From Favolaschia claudopus (taxonomy: Eukaryota > Basidiomycota > Agaricomycetes > Agaricales > Mycenaceae): 64,000 nucleotides of DNA. The stretch lies in NCBI GenBank assembly GCA_037176885.1, contig JAWWNJ010000121.1:496001-560000 (forward strand). Reading direction: 5' to 3'. This document shows, piece after piece, positions 12,601-20,911 of this stretch. Both the position numbers and the translations under genes were made by a program. Below the pieces are notes generated by a model. It did not search any database and was not told where the DNA came from. It was given only the letters and a program-made list of their open reading frames with translations. Positions within the stretch are counted from its first letter, which is position 1. Each line of letters begins with the position of its first letter.

Positions 12601-14151
12601 CGCATACGCCGACTTGCTACCCTCGCTAGCGCCCGCACCCTCGATGACATGCGTGTCGGGCTGGAGTTGCTAGAACACCGCCTGGTGCGCGTCAGCGAAA
12701 TACGCGGGGCTATTGAAAACGAGCTTACTCGTCGCCAATTAGCCCGAGAAGAGTATAGGGGCCGATCTTCGCCACCATCTAACCCACCGACCTATCCTGG
12801 GTCGCCCCACGACTCGGACGACTACTTCCCCGCCGACGACCGACTATCCCTGAGTCAGGTCCGAGTGGCGCATTCCGCTCCATCTCCAACTCATTCCTCT
12901 GGGTCATCCCTAGAGATCAGGCTGGTTGACCCGTCAACTACCGACGAGGAGTCACCTCCTCACACCGAGGCCTCATGGACTATGGGGAGCGAGAGTTCCT
13001 TCACCATAGACTCCGATGACACCCACATGGCCCATATAGGGGATGATGGACTGCCAGGGGATGGCTCGCTATCGGCACTAAACAGCACCACCCCGGGCGG
13101 ACATATACCCGCTCAGGCTATGGACGAAGTCATTCTTCGCTCATTCAGGATAAACTCCGCGTCGTCCTCTGAATTAATTACCACTATTGTGGATACCAAC
13201 GGGGATGTGCGCGTCGTGAGCTCGGAATTACCCCGACACCACCGCTATCATCCCGCATTCCGCGCCGAGCACCGCCGCGCGATGACATTAGCGATAGCTG
13301 AACGAGCAGAGGAGCTACATGTGCCCATCGTGGACGTGGAAGCCTGGGTGACCGCCCAATCCCGCCCCGTCGTCGCCCACGACGGCGGTATTCTACGGTC
13401 CATAGACGGCATGCCCGACCAGACCCCGGTATTATTCCCGGGCCTGGTAATTCATCAGGGAATGTCTGCACTCGACCCCGAGTACGACGACTATGACGCT
13501 TGGCCAGGCTTCCGCGTAGGAATTCTCGGCACTATAAGTGAGGCCACTCGTGACCCCACCATGGCCCATTTCCCTGCGCCTCCCCCTCCGGATTACTCGC
13601 ACTTGATGGCGGTACGGGTGGAATATTTACCATCCGTCCGACGCACCAAATCCATCCCCTTCAATGCTTCTGGGTCAGTAGGTCTAATGGACCAACCGAC
13701 CCGCACCACCAAAAATATCGCCTGTATTTCGGCTATGATTTCAATTGGAGGGACCAAGGCCTACGCTCTCTTTGATTCGGGCAGCAACACGGACTCTATG
13801 ACCCCTGAGTTCGCCAAAGCAATAAACGGAGTCCTAATCCCGTTGGATGAGCAAGTCACTCTCCAGCTGGGGTGCGTCGGTAGCCGGTCGAAGATTAACT
13901 ACGGCACCCGCGTTCCTGTTGACTTTGGAGGAATCAAGGGCCATGTGTACTTTGATCAAGTAAACTTGGACCGATACGACGTCGTTATCGGCACCCCCCT
14001 CATGAACAAACACGGTATCGTCCTGGATTTTGGGAAGCGAGAAGTACGTTTCCCCAAGGGCCCATCCATCGCCGCATTATCTAGCGTAGAGGAGGCGGCC
14101 CTCATCAACGAACGAATTCAGCGGGGCTCTTCTCGAAGAGCCCGAACTTGA
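9643..14151 (+). CDS. gag-pro: Element 1 Gag-protease polyprotein
   Basis: This 1502-codon frame starts at an ATG 91 bp after the LTR and ends in UGA. Gag assembles the particle and packages RNA; the protease matures it. A helical retrotransposon-gag capsid region lies at about residues 415-595. A CCHC-like zinc knuckle with variant spacing follows (C668, C671, H676, C683). The aspartic protease has an ALFDSGS active site with D1378. Between knuckle and protease lies an unusual ~640-residue insert, first acidic, then helical with coiled-coil-like stretches (about residues 780-1040), then Ser/Pro/Asp-rich. N-terminal residues 1-400 are low-complexity with one helical block. Pol follows in the same frame after the stop. 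The capsid, knuckle and protease calls are firm; the role of the insert is unknown. Confidence 0.9.
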   Translation: MATTPSSPHRDPTTAGSSQFATASLEPQTDEQAPQTTTGADTSSFGPRLRVSMDANGVPYLVDPLTGTRYEVSDDEAVPDNQPLSPTRPAAPAAETEGTGGPTPSSPSSITREDSNNSPLTPEMLLASLIADLSATPLSEPQLSRFSTLRGIMSLSRDSLLTTTGLVAGQRDHVRGLARSLRQLRNDVAERFVELSEEVTTANQRMEVTLSNNLRVLRATGATDAQLAQLVVAVQSGRDQPLERINLDAQLHEPPAQAVDMGELRPAVDRALPPRREGESHEEFLTRGNASLGHRVRAANSFANSAPTDTTGPRTNTPRVTRFADERTPTPVVSRDTPPHMQRSTVGVGRGTVNPIGYNQSISGVLTERGRDGDTTPNVFELFLEEKAQQIHIMIDRTLGRAIRAPPRPPKLPEPSKYKGEDDDTTFMTWLSRLCTWLQGSGLGGPDYEDSRIVYLKTSLESHAIEWFDTEVEPLTRPSEIDHNFEAIVCAMHRRFVTTATATRATREYESVRYDESKGVEFLASELKRTALKMREPPADITLRQRFMRLLPADVHNELIRRGLYTEYVEWDTLKNHARMWIEGQGMMRRDTRVPESNRPARTTTVRSATKSNGKSTARSRASPRSNAPIAARAGTAAVTHSSSPTTMSKDKVGANPTPTASRSNKTCFGCGLIGHIASDPVCPRFNESASTRPKNNAQIRAQRVVSSYSDDGDEEEELASDEDGSAIEDEVEGLWGGDQYDGDVLIDDFPADHDLHGANDENEQIAEETDPHEAPDLADLIDSAAPTEVRVGAMQYFAMRIDNDAPADREIIPGANEYSSSQPMRTAIMDTLVAVVGFSGLGHPEWDPAREDQERLDRDIHWDFECHDHDSLIHAFEMQRGVGPYSGPALQEYDAIMRLGAEESARAAWEGVLAIQPLILTSFTSGVLRTTVIDVEAESARISGYFSVLQQSITDIQALIDRREGTFNELRQLPPLVDEARSRAGRIRRLATLASARTLDDMRVGLELLEHRLVRVSEIRGAIENELTRRQLAREEYRGRSSPPSNPPTYPGSPHDSDDYFPADDRLSLSQVRVAHSAPSPTHSSGSSLEIRLVDPSTTDEESPPHTEASWTMGSESSFTIDSDDTHMAHIGDDGLPGDGSLSALNSTTPGGHIPAQAMDEVILRSFRINSASSSELITTIVDTNGDVRVVSSELPRHHRYHPAFRAEHRRAMTLAIAERAEELHVPIVDVEAWVTAQSRPVVAHDGGILRSIDGMPDQTPVLFPGLVIHQGMSALDPEYDDYDAWPGFRVGILGTISEATRDPTMAHFPAPPPPDYSHLMAVRVEYLPSVRRTKSIPFNASGSVGLMDQPTRTTKNIACISAMISIGGTKAYALFDSGSNTDSMTPEFAKAINGVLIPLDEQVTLQLGCVGSRSKINYGTRVPVDFGGIKGHVYFDQVNLDRYDVVIGTPLMNKHGIVLDFGKREVRFPKGPSIAALSSVEEAALINERIQRGSSRRART

Positions 14152-14154
14152 CTT
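14149..14154 (+). promoter_or_regulatory. In-frame UGA between protease and RT (possible readthrough site)
   Basis: Gag-protease ends in TGA followed by CTT, and the same frame is then open for 3.8 kb through all of pol. A single stop with C in the +4 position is the most leaky stop context known in eukaryotes, though the classic motif is UGA-CUA, not UGA-CUU. Programmed readthrough would set the Gag:Pol ratio. The alternative is a nonsense mutation, for example CGA to TGA in this copy. Confidence 0.5.
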
Positions 14155-17100
14155 CCAGCTGTGACACCGGCCGCTGACCGGAAGCAGCGTGCGTCAGTAC
14201 TGGAGTGCGACGACGAGGACGAATATTATGACCGTCGGGCAGTATCGCTTCCCGCGTACTGCCCACATGTACTTTTAAATGAAAGCGAATATCTACTGTG
14301 GCTCCGCGAAAACCGTAGATGCTTGCGTAAGGTCACCGTCAACGACGCGACTGATCCTGAAACTCTCAATTACCTCCCTTCCCTCCCTGAGTGGTACCCT
14401 TTCATATTAGTGAGCGAGGAAGAGTTTAAATCGGGTAGCCCGATAGTCGACCTGCGAACCGCTGAAGCTTATGTCGAGAAAGAGATAAGCGACGACCTGG
14501 TCATTGAAGAATATCACTTGACCGTACCTGAAGCCATGCGGCTATTACCGGGAGAGTACGACCACCCTCGACACTCCCGAAAGCCGAGTAATACCCCTGG
14601 GCTGCATGAGCTCGAGATCGTTTCCCGCCATTCACAATACAACTTGGAAGCTCGACTTTACTGGGCCTACCAAGTGGAGGTTAGCCACGTTCTAGGGTTG
14701 CGGAGTGCGCGTATAGCTGCTATGGAGGCAGAGAAACAACGATCCAACGAGCAGGGTCCTGAATCCGACCCGACACACGCTCAAGAGCTTCGAGATAAAT
14801 GGTTCACCGACTACAGCGACATACTTGGACCTATACCTCTTGAGCTCCCTCCGCTACGGGAGATCAATCATGAAATTAATCTCATTGACGATGACGCAAA
14901 ATACAACTTTCACTTACCTCGCTGCCCTGAGGCTCTTCGACCAGAGCTCCGCAGCAAAATAGAGAGGTATACCACTGCGGGATGGTGGGAGATGAAACCA
15001 GTGTCCCAAGCGGCCCCGCTATTGTGTATCCCGAAGAAGGACAACAAACTGAGGACTGTGGTGGACGCGCGGCAGAAGAATGATAACACTATCAAGGACG
15101 TTACGCCGTTCCCTGATCAAGATGCCATCCGAATGGATGTTGCCCGCGCCAAATATCGGTCAAAGATTGACATGTCAGACGCTTACGAGCAGGTCCGAGT
15201 AGTGGACCGCGACGTCTGGAAGACTGCTTTCTCCACTCCATTTGGGACTGCAGTGTCCCGCGTGATGCAGCAAGGGGACTGTAATGCCCCTGCCACCTTC
15301 CAACGATTGATGACTTGGATCTTCCGCGACGTCATAGGAGACTTTATACATGTCTACCTAGACGACCTCTTCATATTCTCCAATACTGAGGAGGAGCACG
15401 AGAGACACTTAGGTCTCGTACTGAGCAGGCTTAGGGAGCAACATTTGTACCTGAGCCGCAAAAAGTGCGACCTATACTCCGTTGACATGGACTGCTTGGG
15501 GCATCGTATCGACTACCGGGGTCTGCATATAGACTCGGATAAGGTGGCTAAAGTGCTCGAGTGGAGAACACCTCGTTCACTGAATGAAGTACAGCGGTTG
15601 CTAGGACTGATACAATATCTAGCCCACTTCTTGCCCGATATTTCCCATTACACGTCTCCCCTCGAGATCATCTGCCGGGGCGGTCAGACATTCAACTGGC
15701 GCCCGTTTCATGAACTATGCTTTAGCCGGATTAAAGACATAGTCCGAAAGACCCCTATACTGCGACCACTGGATATGGCCAACCCCGATCCTATATGGGT
15801 CATTTGTGACGCCTCGGCAGTAGGGATTGGGGCAATGTATGGTCAGGGACCCGATTGGCGCACTTGCCGCCCCGCTGGGTTCCTGTCGAAGAAGTTTACC
15901 GCCGCTCAGCGCTCCTACAAAACGTATGAACAGGAAGCGCTGGCTATTATAGAGAGCTTGATGAAATGGGAAGACAAGCTAATCGGGCGCAAAATCATGA
16001 TTGCGTCCGACCACAAGGCATTAATGGCTGTCAAAACGGCGGCGAGGAGTGGACTAAGCGGACGGTTGATCCGCTGGGACGAATACTTGTCCCGATTTGA
16101 CTTTGAGATCGTTCACGTAGAAGGAAAGCTGAACAAAGTCGCTGATTGTTTATCTCGCTACTACGAGAATGATACCACGGAGGATCATTACGAGGACTAC
16201 GATTTTGTCACCGCCGACGCGAGGCTTGACCCCGAGCTCGAATTCATGACGAGGACGAGAGAGGCGGAACTACGGGGCACCGATATTGCGTTACTAGCCC
16301 GAAGGGTAGTAGAGCCCATTGAAGCCCGCCTAACAGAGGCATTGGAGCTGGAAAAGAACGCCGAACACCTACAAACCGAAGGATTCGACACTTCCGCCAT
16401 CACCCTAGAGGAGGCATTGAAGTCTCCCCCGGCCACGGGGATAACCATAGAAGGCGAGACACGCTTCCTGGAAGCTGTCAAGGCTGGTTATCCCGACGAC
16501 TCTGTGCTGTCTAAGGTGATAAATCACCCCGAAGCCTTCACACAGTTCAAGCTAGATGACGGGCTTATCTATGCTCGGAACCGTGCAGGCGACTGGTGCC
16601 TCGCACTGCCCCGAAACGCCTTGATGAACGAGAAACGACGAGTCACCGAGATTGTTATTGACCAAGCCCACAAAACATTGGGACACCTGGGAGAGGACCG
16701 CACGGCGGAATATATCCATCGTTGGTACTGGTGGCCCAAAATGGGCCCAGAAATCATCACGTTCTGCAGAGCATGCGGAGGATGCAAAATGTCCAAGGGC
16801 GACAACCAAAGCCCCGCAGGACTACTACACTCCATGCCTATTCCAAGACACCCCTGGGACTCAGTTGGGATGGACTTCGTGGGTCCATTCCCTAGTTGCT
16901 TAGGGTACAACTACATGCTGGTAGTAATCTGCCGACTCACAAGCATGGTATCTCTGATACCGATGAAAGTCACCGATACATCGTCAGATGTAGCGTGGCT
17001 TTTCGTTCGTGACATAGTCAGGCTACATGGTCTCCCGTCGTCCATAGTATCGGACCGAGATGCTAAATTTACCGCCAAATTCTGGCGTGAGCTCCACCGA

Positions 17101-17943
17101 TTAACGGGGACTAAGTTACTTATGTCAACCTCGTTCCACCCCCAAACCGACGGTGCTGCTGAACGAGCTATCCGCAATGTCAGCCAGATCCTACGATCCA
17201 TTGTAGACCCGACTCAATGCGACTGGGTCTACTTACTGCCGATGGTGGAGTTCGCAATAAACTCAAGCATAAGCGCCTCTACGGGATTCGCGCCATTCGA
17301 GCTCAATTATGGTTATATGCCTAGGATGGGTTCTATCGATCCCGAGCCTACCGAATACCCTGGAGTGCGTGACTTCGTGAACCAGGCACTGGCTAATATA
17401 ACCATTGCCCATGATAACATTATCGAGGCGCGCGTACGCGCTACCCACCACGCAAACAAGGGACGTCGCGCTGAGGTCCCGTATGACGAAGGGCAACTCG
17501 TCTACCTTTCTACCAAAAATCTGAATCTGCCCAAAGGTCGCGCTCGCAAGTTAGCCCCTAAGTTCATAGGCCCTTATAAGGTCACTAAAGCGGCTCCTAA
17601 CACGTCCAATTACACATTGGCGCTGCCCGCAGAACTGCTTGCCCGTAGAATACACCCCACATTCCATGGGTCCCTACTCCGACCTCATGAACCCAATGAT
17701 GAAACTATATTCCCAAGTAGGGAAGCTCAACGATTCTATGACTTTGGGAGTCCCGACAACCAGGAGTGGTATGTCGACGAAATCGTTAAACATAAATGGA
17801 CCGGGAAGCGAGTGAAATTCTGGGTGCGATGGACCGCGGGAGATCACACTTGGGAATCTCCCGCTGCGCTCGACGAACTCAAAGCCTTGGACGACTACTT
17901 CGAGGCACAAGGCGTCGAGAAATGGCAGAACTTACCTAAGTAA
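14152..17943 (+). CDS. pol: Element 1 Pol: RT, RNase H, integrase, chromodomain
   Basis: An open frame of about 1263 codons, in phase with gag-pro and without a good ATG start. Numbering from the GTG at 14161, reverse transcriptase has its YLDD catalytic box at residues 399-402. RNase H has the expected acidic residues in the CDAS, YEQEAL and SDHKAL motifs. Integrase has an HHCC zinc finger (HKTLGH then CRACGGC) and the catalytic triad D905, D965, E1001 with D-X35-E spacing. A GPY-like module (FIGPYKV) follows, and a chromodomain at about 1201-1252 (EWYVDEIVKHKW, FWVRWTAGDHTWES) would direct insertion to particular chromatin. All catalytic motifs are intact, so the product should be active if translated past the UGA. 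Confidence 0.95.
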   Translation, partial: LPAVTPAADRKQRASVLECDDEDEYYDRRAVSLPAYCPHVLLNESEYLLWLRENRRCLRKVTVNDATDPETLNYLPSLPEWYPFILVSEEEFKSGSPIVDLRTAEAYVEKEISDDLVIEEYHLTVPEAMRLLPGEYDHPRHSRKPSNTPGLHELEIVSRHSQYNLEARLYWAYQVEVSHVLGLRSARIAAMEAEKQRSNEQGPESDPTHAQELRDKWFTDYSDILGPIPLELPPLREINHEINLIDDDAKYNFHLPRCPEALRPELRSKIERYTTAGWWEMKPVSQAAPLLCIPKKDNKLRTVVDARQKNDNTIKDVTPFPDQDAIRMDVARAKYRSKIDMSDAYEQVRVVDRDVWKTAFSTPFGTAVSRVMQQGDCNAPATFQRLMTWIFRDVIGDFIHVYLDDLFIFSNTEEEHERHLGLVLSRLREQHLYLSRKKCDLYSVDMDCLGHRIDYRGLHIDSDKVAKVLEWRTPRSLNEVQRLLGLIQYLAHFLPDISHYTSPLEIICRGGQTFNWRPFHELCFSRIKDIVRKTPILRPLDMANPDPIWVICDASAVGIGAMYGQGPDWRTCRPAGFLSKKFTAAQRSYKTYEQEALAIIESLMKWEDKLIGRKIMIASDHKALMAVKTAARSGLSGRLIRWDEYLSRFDFEIVHVEGKLNKVADCLSRYYENDTTEDHYEDYDFVTADARLDPELEFMTRTREAELRGTDIALLARRVVEPIEARLTEALELEKNAEHLQTEGFDTSAITLEEALKSPPATGITIEGETRFLEAVKAGYPDDSVLSKVINHPEAFTQFKLDDGLIYARNRAGDWCLALPRNALMNEKRRVTEIVIDQAHKTLGHLGEDRTAEYIHRWYWWPKMGPEIITFCRACGGCKMSKGDNQSPAGLLHSMPIPRHPWDSVGMDFVGPFPSCLGYNYMLVVICRLTSMVSLIPMKVTDTSSDVAWLFVRDIVRLHGLPSSIVSDRDAKFTAKFWRELHRLTGTKLLMSTSFHPQTDGAAERAIRNVSQILRSIVDPTQCDWVYLLPMVEFAINSSISASTGFAPFELNYGYMPRMGSIDPEPTEYPGVRDFVNQALANITIAHDNIIEARVRATHHANKGRRAEVPYDEGQLVYLSTKNLNLPKGRARKLAPKFIGPYKVTKAAPNTSNYTLALPAELLARRIHPTFHGSLLRPHEPNDETIFPSREAQRFYDFGSPDNQEWYVDEIVKHKWTGKRVKFWVRWTAGDHTWESPAALDELKALDDYFEAQGVEKWQNLPK

Positions 17944-18098
17944 GAAATAGCAACGTTGCCACGTGATCGTGTCTGTGACCATCATTGAATCAACCGTGCC
18001 ACGTCACCCTCTCCATTTTCTCTCTTCCTCTGCTACCATCTTGTATCTATCCAAACATCGCACCGAGCGCTACAACTAGCCCGAATCGCTATTGAACG
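17944..18098 (+). promoter_or_regulatory. Pol-ORF3 spacer with CACGTG and CT-rich tract
   Basis: The 155 bp between pol and ORF3 hold CCACGTGATCG and TGCCACGTCACC, a pyrimidine-rich tract (CCCTCTCCATTTTCTCTCTT) and a possible acceptor AG (CAACTAG) about 20 bp before the ORF3 ATG. This fits an internal fungal promoter or a 3' splice region for a subgenomic ORF3 mRNA. Neither can be shown from sequence alone. Confidence 0.35.
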
Positions 18099-20699
18099 AT
18101 GTCCGACCCGAATCGCTTCGTCTCCTCAAAAAAGCGCCGCTATTACTGGCGCCCTGACTTCGGTGGATCGTGGATGGGTGCTCCAGACGACCGTGTATGG
18201 GTACCGGGGATGGACTGGCCTGACGGGGCTCCCCCTCCAAGGGACGAGCTCGACGAGCTAAGTGTACTGGACACTGGTCCTACACCGATTGTAGCTGACA
18301 TGGTGAATGACCAGACCACCGCGACTCAGTCGTCGCAAGTGCATCCCGCTCCCAATCACCCGTCCGCTCCCCTGTACCCGGCACCCTCGTTCCCACCTCA
18401 AGTATCCACGCAGTTACCTTTTCAGCCTCAGTTCGGCAGTCTCCCGGTGCAAAATGCATTCGCACCGCAAAATAACCCCCCTCCCGGATACCTCGGAGGG
18501 TCCTTCTTTCAAGGGCCAAGCGCACCGTCTGGCCCGCCTCCAGCTTTCTCATCAGCATTCAGTCAGATATCTCACTTGGCTCCGCCTCCTCCTCAATATA
18601 ATAGCCTATCTCGGGGCTTCACGGCACCTCCGCTCGCCAATGATGCGGTACTACCAGTACCAGCCCGTCGCGCCCGACGTGAGGAAGAGGCTCACCGTAG
18701 CTCAAATGACCGCAGGGCCGGAGGTGATACCAACTCGGCCCGAAATGATAGAATGGGCAACGCCGCGCCCCGCAGGGCCAATAGTCCCGGGCCTTTTGGT
18801 CGCCGAGAGCAGCAACTGGAGAAGTCTGCTCCAAACGACCACCGGCAATCCACTGGGAGCTCTCGAGGGCGCAACACTCAATTTGACACTCGGGGCCACG
18901 ACATCCGTGGCCCGACATATGCCCCTCGCTCCCGACAGGATGGAGGACGCGGACGCAATGATAACAACCGCAATCGAGGGGCGAACTTCAGCCACCCCGA
19001 CCAACGGTCCACAGCTGGATCGAGTCATCGTCAGCAGAATACTCGGGCGCTCGCGCGTGACGAGTACGAGTCGTTCCTGGATGACGACAACGACGGGGCT
19101 AGACTTTATAGCTCGAGACGACATCCCCGCTACCGGTATGATAGCTGGATACCGACTATAGCAGAAGGACGGTTCGTCCCCAATCCGTCGGCCGCCGAAA
19201 CCACTCCTCGCGGGTATCCCATCCTGCCCCCCGTTTCGCACGATCCGGGCGAGGAAAGTGACTACCCGAGCGAGGGTAGCGACTCGGAGGACACCCAGCT
19301 AAACAAAAAGAAGGCAGCCATGATCAAAGAACGGAATCGTCAAGCGGCTGCCGTCGCGAACTTGGCTCACGGCGCCGTGGTTCCCCCCGCATTCACTTTC
19401 CCGGCACCCCCAAGCACCGGCATATTCGGGCGTCTGTCGTTCGATCAGGTCGACGACGCCCGCGTGCTACTTAATTGGTGGGCTGCTGGGGATGCCAGTG
19501 CGTATTACATGGCTATCCATCTCATTACCTACTACGCCGAAAATCCAGCCGCGTCCCGACCACCTGGGATAGTACACCTCATGAGTAACCAATCCACCGC
19601 GAGCTCTGACTTCGTGTACGCCCGGACGGGGCAAAATATATCTCTGGCGAGGTTGCGCGCTTCTGCTGCTAACACGATCACTCGTTCTGACCGACGACGG
19701 GCCGGCCGCCACCGTAATAGTAGCCGGCCCGACCAATCCACTACCACGGGCACGTCTACTGGTCCTTCGTCGGTCGTCGACACCGACGAGGTAATGCCCG
19801 CTGCGCCCGCAGTATCACTCGCCTCTTTCCAACCATCTTTCCTGGGCACGTCTCCACCTACAACGGCGATGCCCGACGCACCTGCAGGCTTAGGCCCCGC
19901 TGCATCCTTGGCCGATGCCCTAGACTACATGGACAGACTACAGCCATCCCGCTGGACGCCAGGCGTCCGACTTCATGATGGTACTTGGCCCACTGCATCG
20001 ACCCCCATACGAGCGGCTCCGCTCGTGGACGACGTACTCGCGTCCCGATTCGTATTAATGATCGCGCCTCCTGAGAGCGAAGGGGGAGCAGGCGGGCGAG
20101 AAGCTTTCATTGAGATGGTGCTAGTTGGGTTTTCGCTATGGGGGCTGTTTGAACGATTCGTATCACGAGGCCAATGGGTTGGCGCATCGCTACCCTTGGA
20201 ACGCTACCCATTCGACGCTCGAACCCTCAACCTATCGCTGGCGTTGTCTTGGGTCCATCAACATGGGATATCACCTGAGACCGAAGGGGCTCGAGCGCTT
20301 CATAGCTTTGCGGCGTCATGGCGTAACCGGCACGAGAATACGGGAAACCCTACCGGAGTGGTTTTCAGGAGTGAACCCGTTGACGAAAGATCAGTGCTGA
20401 GCTGGCCTGATGAAGCTATAACTTCCTGGAGCTACCTACAACATGGGCAGCTCCGAAACGGAGTTCGCTCCGACTACCCTCGTATTCCGCACACCAACAC
20501 TCCGCGTGTTACGCTTCCGCCTCCCGCCGCTCCTTCCGCACCTACCCCTCCTGCTGCGACCGACGATCAAGAACTTACAGGGCCAACTGAGAATGGCCCG
20601 AATGATCCGCCTATGGAGGTCGACGAGGAGGCTGAGCCAGGCGAAGTTAGTAATGACGAAGACAACGCCCAACCGGAAGGCAATGACGACAAGAACTAA
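18099..20699 (+). CDS. Element 1 third ORF, unknown product (866 aa)
   Basis: I do not recognise this protein. It starts at an ATG 155 bp after pol and ends 35 bp before the 3' LTR, where retroviruses carry env, but it has no signal peptide, no hydrophobic fusion segment and no clear membrane anchor. The order is: a short aromatic N-terminus (RRYYWRPDFGGSWMG), a Pro/Gln/Phe-rich region to about 190, a basic Arg/Gly/Asn-rich region at about 195-330 resembling an RGG-type nucleic-acid-binding tail, a folded-looking segment at about 445-510 (FGRLSFDQVDDARVLLNWW), a linker, a helical segment at about 640-760, and an acidic tail. An RNA-binding or particle-associated accessory protein is my guess. 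The clean 2.6-kb frame suggests it is under selection. Confidence 0.75.
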   Translation: MSDPNRFVSSKKRRYYWRPDFGGSWMGAPDDRVWVPGMDWPDGAPPPRDELDELSVLDTGPTPIVADMVNDQTTATQSSQVHPAPNHPSAPLYPAPSFPPQVSTQLPFQPQFGSLPVQNAFAPQNNPPPGYLGGSFFQGPSAPSGPPPAFSSAFSQISHLAPPPPQYNSLSRGFTAPPLANDAVLPVPARRARREEEAHRSSNDRRAGGDTNSARNDRMGNAAPRRANSPGPFGRREQQLEKSAPNDHRQSTGSSRGRNTQFDTRGHDIRGPTYAPRSRQDGGRGRNDNNRNRGANFSHPDQRSTAGSSHRQQNTRALARDEYESFLDDDNDGARLYSSRRHPRYRYDSWIPTIAEGRFVPNPSAAETTPRGYPILPPVSHDPGEESDYPSEGSDSEDTQLNKKKAAMIKERNRQAAAVANLAHGAVVPPAFTFPAPPSTGIFGRLSFDQVDDARVLLNWWAAGDASAYYMAIHLITYYAENPAASRPPGIVHLMSNQSTASSDFVYARTGQNISLARLRASAANTITRSDRRRAGRHRNSSRPDQSTTTGTSTGPSSVVDTDEVMPAAPAVSLASFQPSFLGTSPPTTAMPDAPAGLGPAASLADALDYMDRLQPSRWTPGVRLHDGTWPTASTPIRAAPLVDDVLASRFVLMIAPPESEGGAGGREAFIEMVLVGFSLWGLFERFVSRGQWVGASLPLERYPFDARTLNLSLALSWVHQHGISPETEGARALHSFAASWRNRHENTGNPTGVVFRSEPVDERSVLSWPDEAITSWSYLQHGQLRNGVRSDYPRIPHTNTPRVTLPPPAAPSAPTPPAATDDQELTGPTENGPNDPPMEVDEEAEPGEVSNDEDNAQPEGNDDKN

Positions 20700-20723
20700 A
20701 CGTCGGACTGCGGGACTTGTCCT

Positions 20724-20734
20724 GGGGGGAGGGG
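20724..20734 (+). other. Polypurine tract of element 1
   Basis: GGGGGGAGGGG lies directly against the TG of the 3' LTR, where the plus-strand DNA primer of reverse transcription is made. Confidence 0.9.
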
Positions 20735-20906
20735 TGTTAGGGATACGGATGATATAATATTGATTACGTTTACGCTGCATGTATTGAGGATCAGTCAGCG
20801 TGGGAAAAGGGACTTTCTTTTCACCTACGTTGACTGACCCAGACTATTTCGATATAGTATTTGGTTCGGTTCATTCGGGTGAACGTCTAAGTCTACACCC
20901 TCTACA
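20735..20906 (+). repeat. 3' LTR of element 1
   Basis: This is the second copy of the 172-bp LTR, identical by eye to 9380-9551. Because both LTRs are copied from one template at insertion, identity means little time has passed. Confidence 0.95.
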
Positions 20907-20911
20907 CGCGC
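20907..20911. repeat. 3' target-site duplication of element 1 (CGCGC)
   Basis: An exact copy of the five bases before the 5' LTR. Removing the element joins CT-rich DNA on both sides, so the target was intergenic repeat-like sequence. Confidence 0.92.

Larger units (their letters stand above)
9380..20906 (+). mobile_element. Ty3/Gypsy chromovirus LTR retrotransposon (element 1), 11.5 kb
   Basis: A complete LTR retrotransposon bounded by identical 172-bp LTRs (TG...CA) and a perfect CGCGC duplication. Internal order on the plus strand is gag-protease (9643-14149), a UGA stop, RT-RNase H-integrase-chromodomain in the same frame (to 17943), then an extra ORF (18099-20699) and a polypurine tract. 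The RT before integrase order makes it Ty3/Gypsy, and the C-terminal chromodomain makes it a chromovirus. Identical LTRs and long open frames indicate a recent insertion. The third ORF, the large gag and the in-frame UGA set it apart from a standard chromovirus of roughly 5-7 kb. Confidence 0.95.

Noticed and set aside
18099..20699. Element 1 third ORF as an envelope gene
   Set aside because: Position fits, but there is no signal peptide, membrane anchor or glycoprotein-like cysteine pattern.
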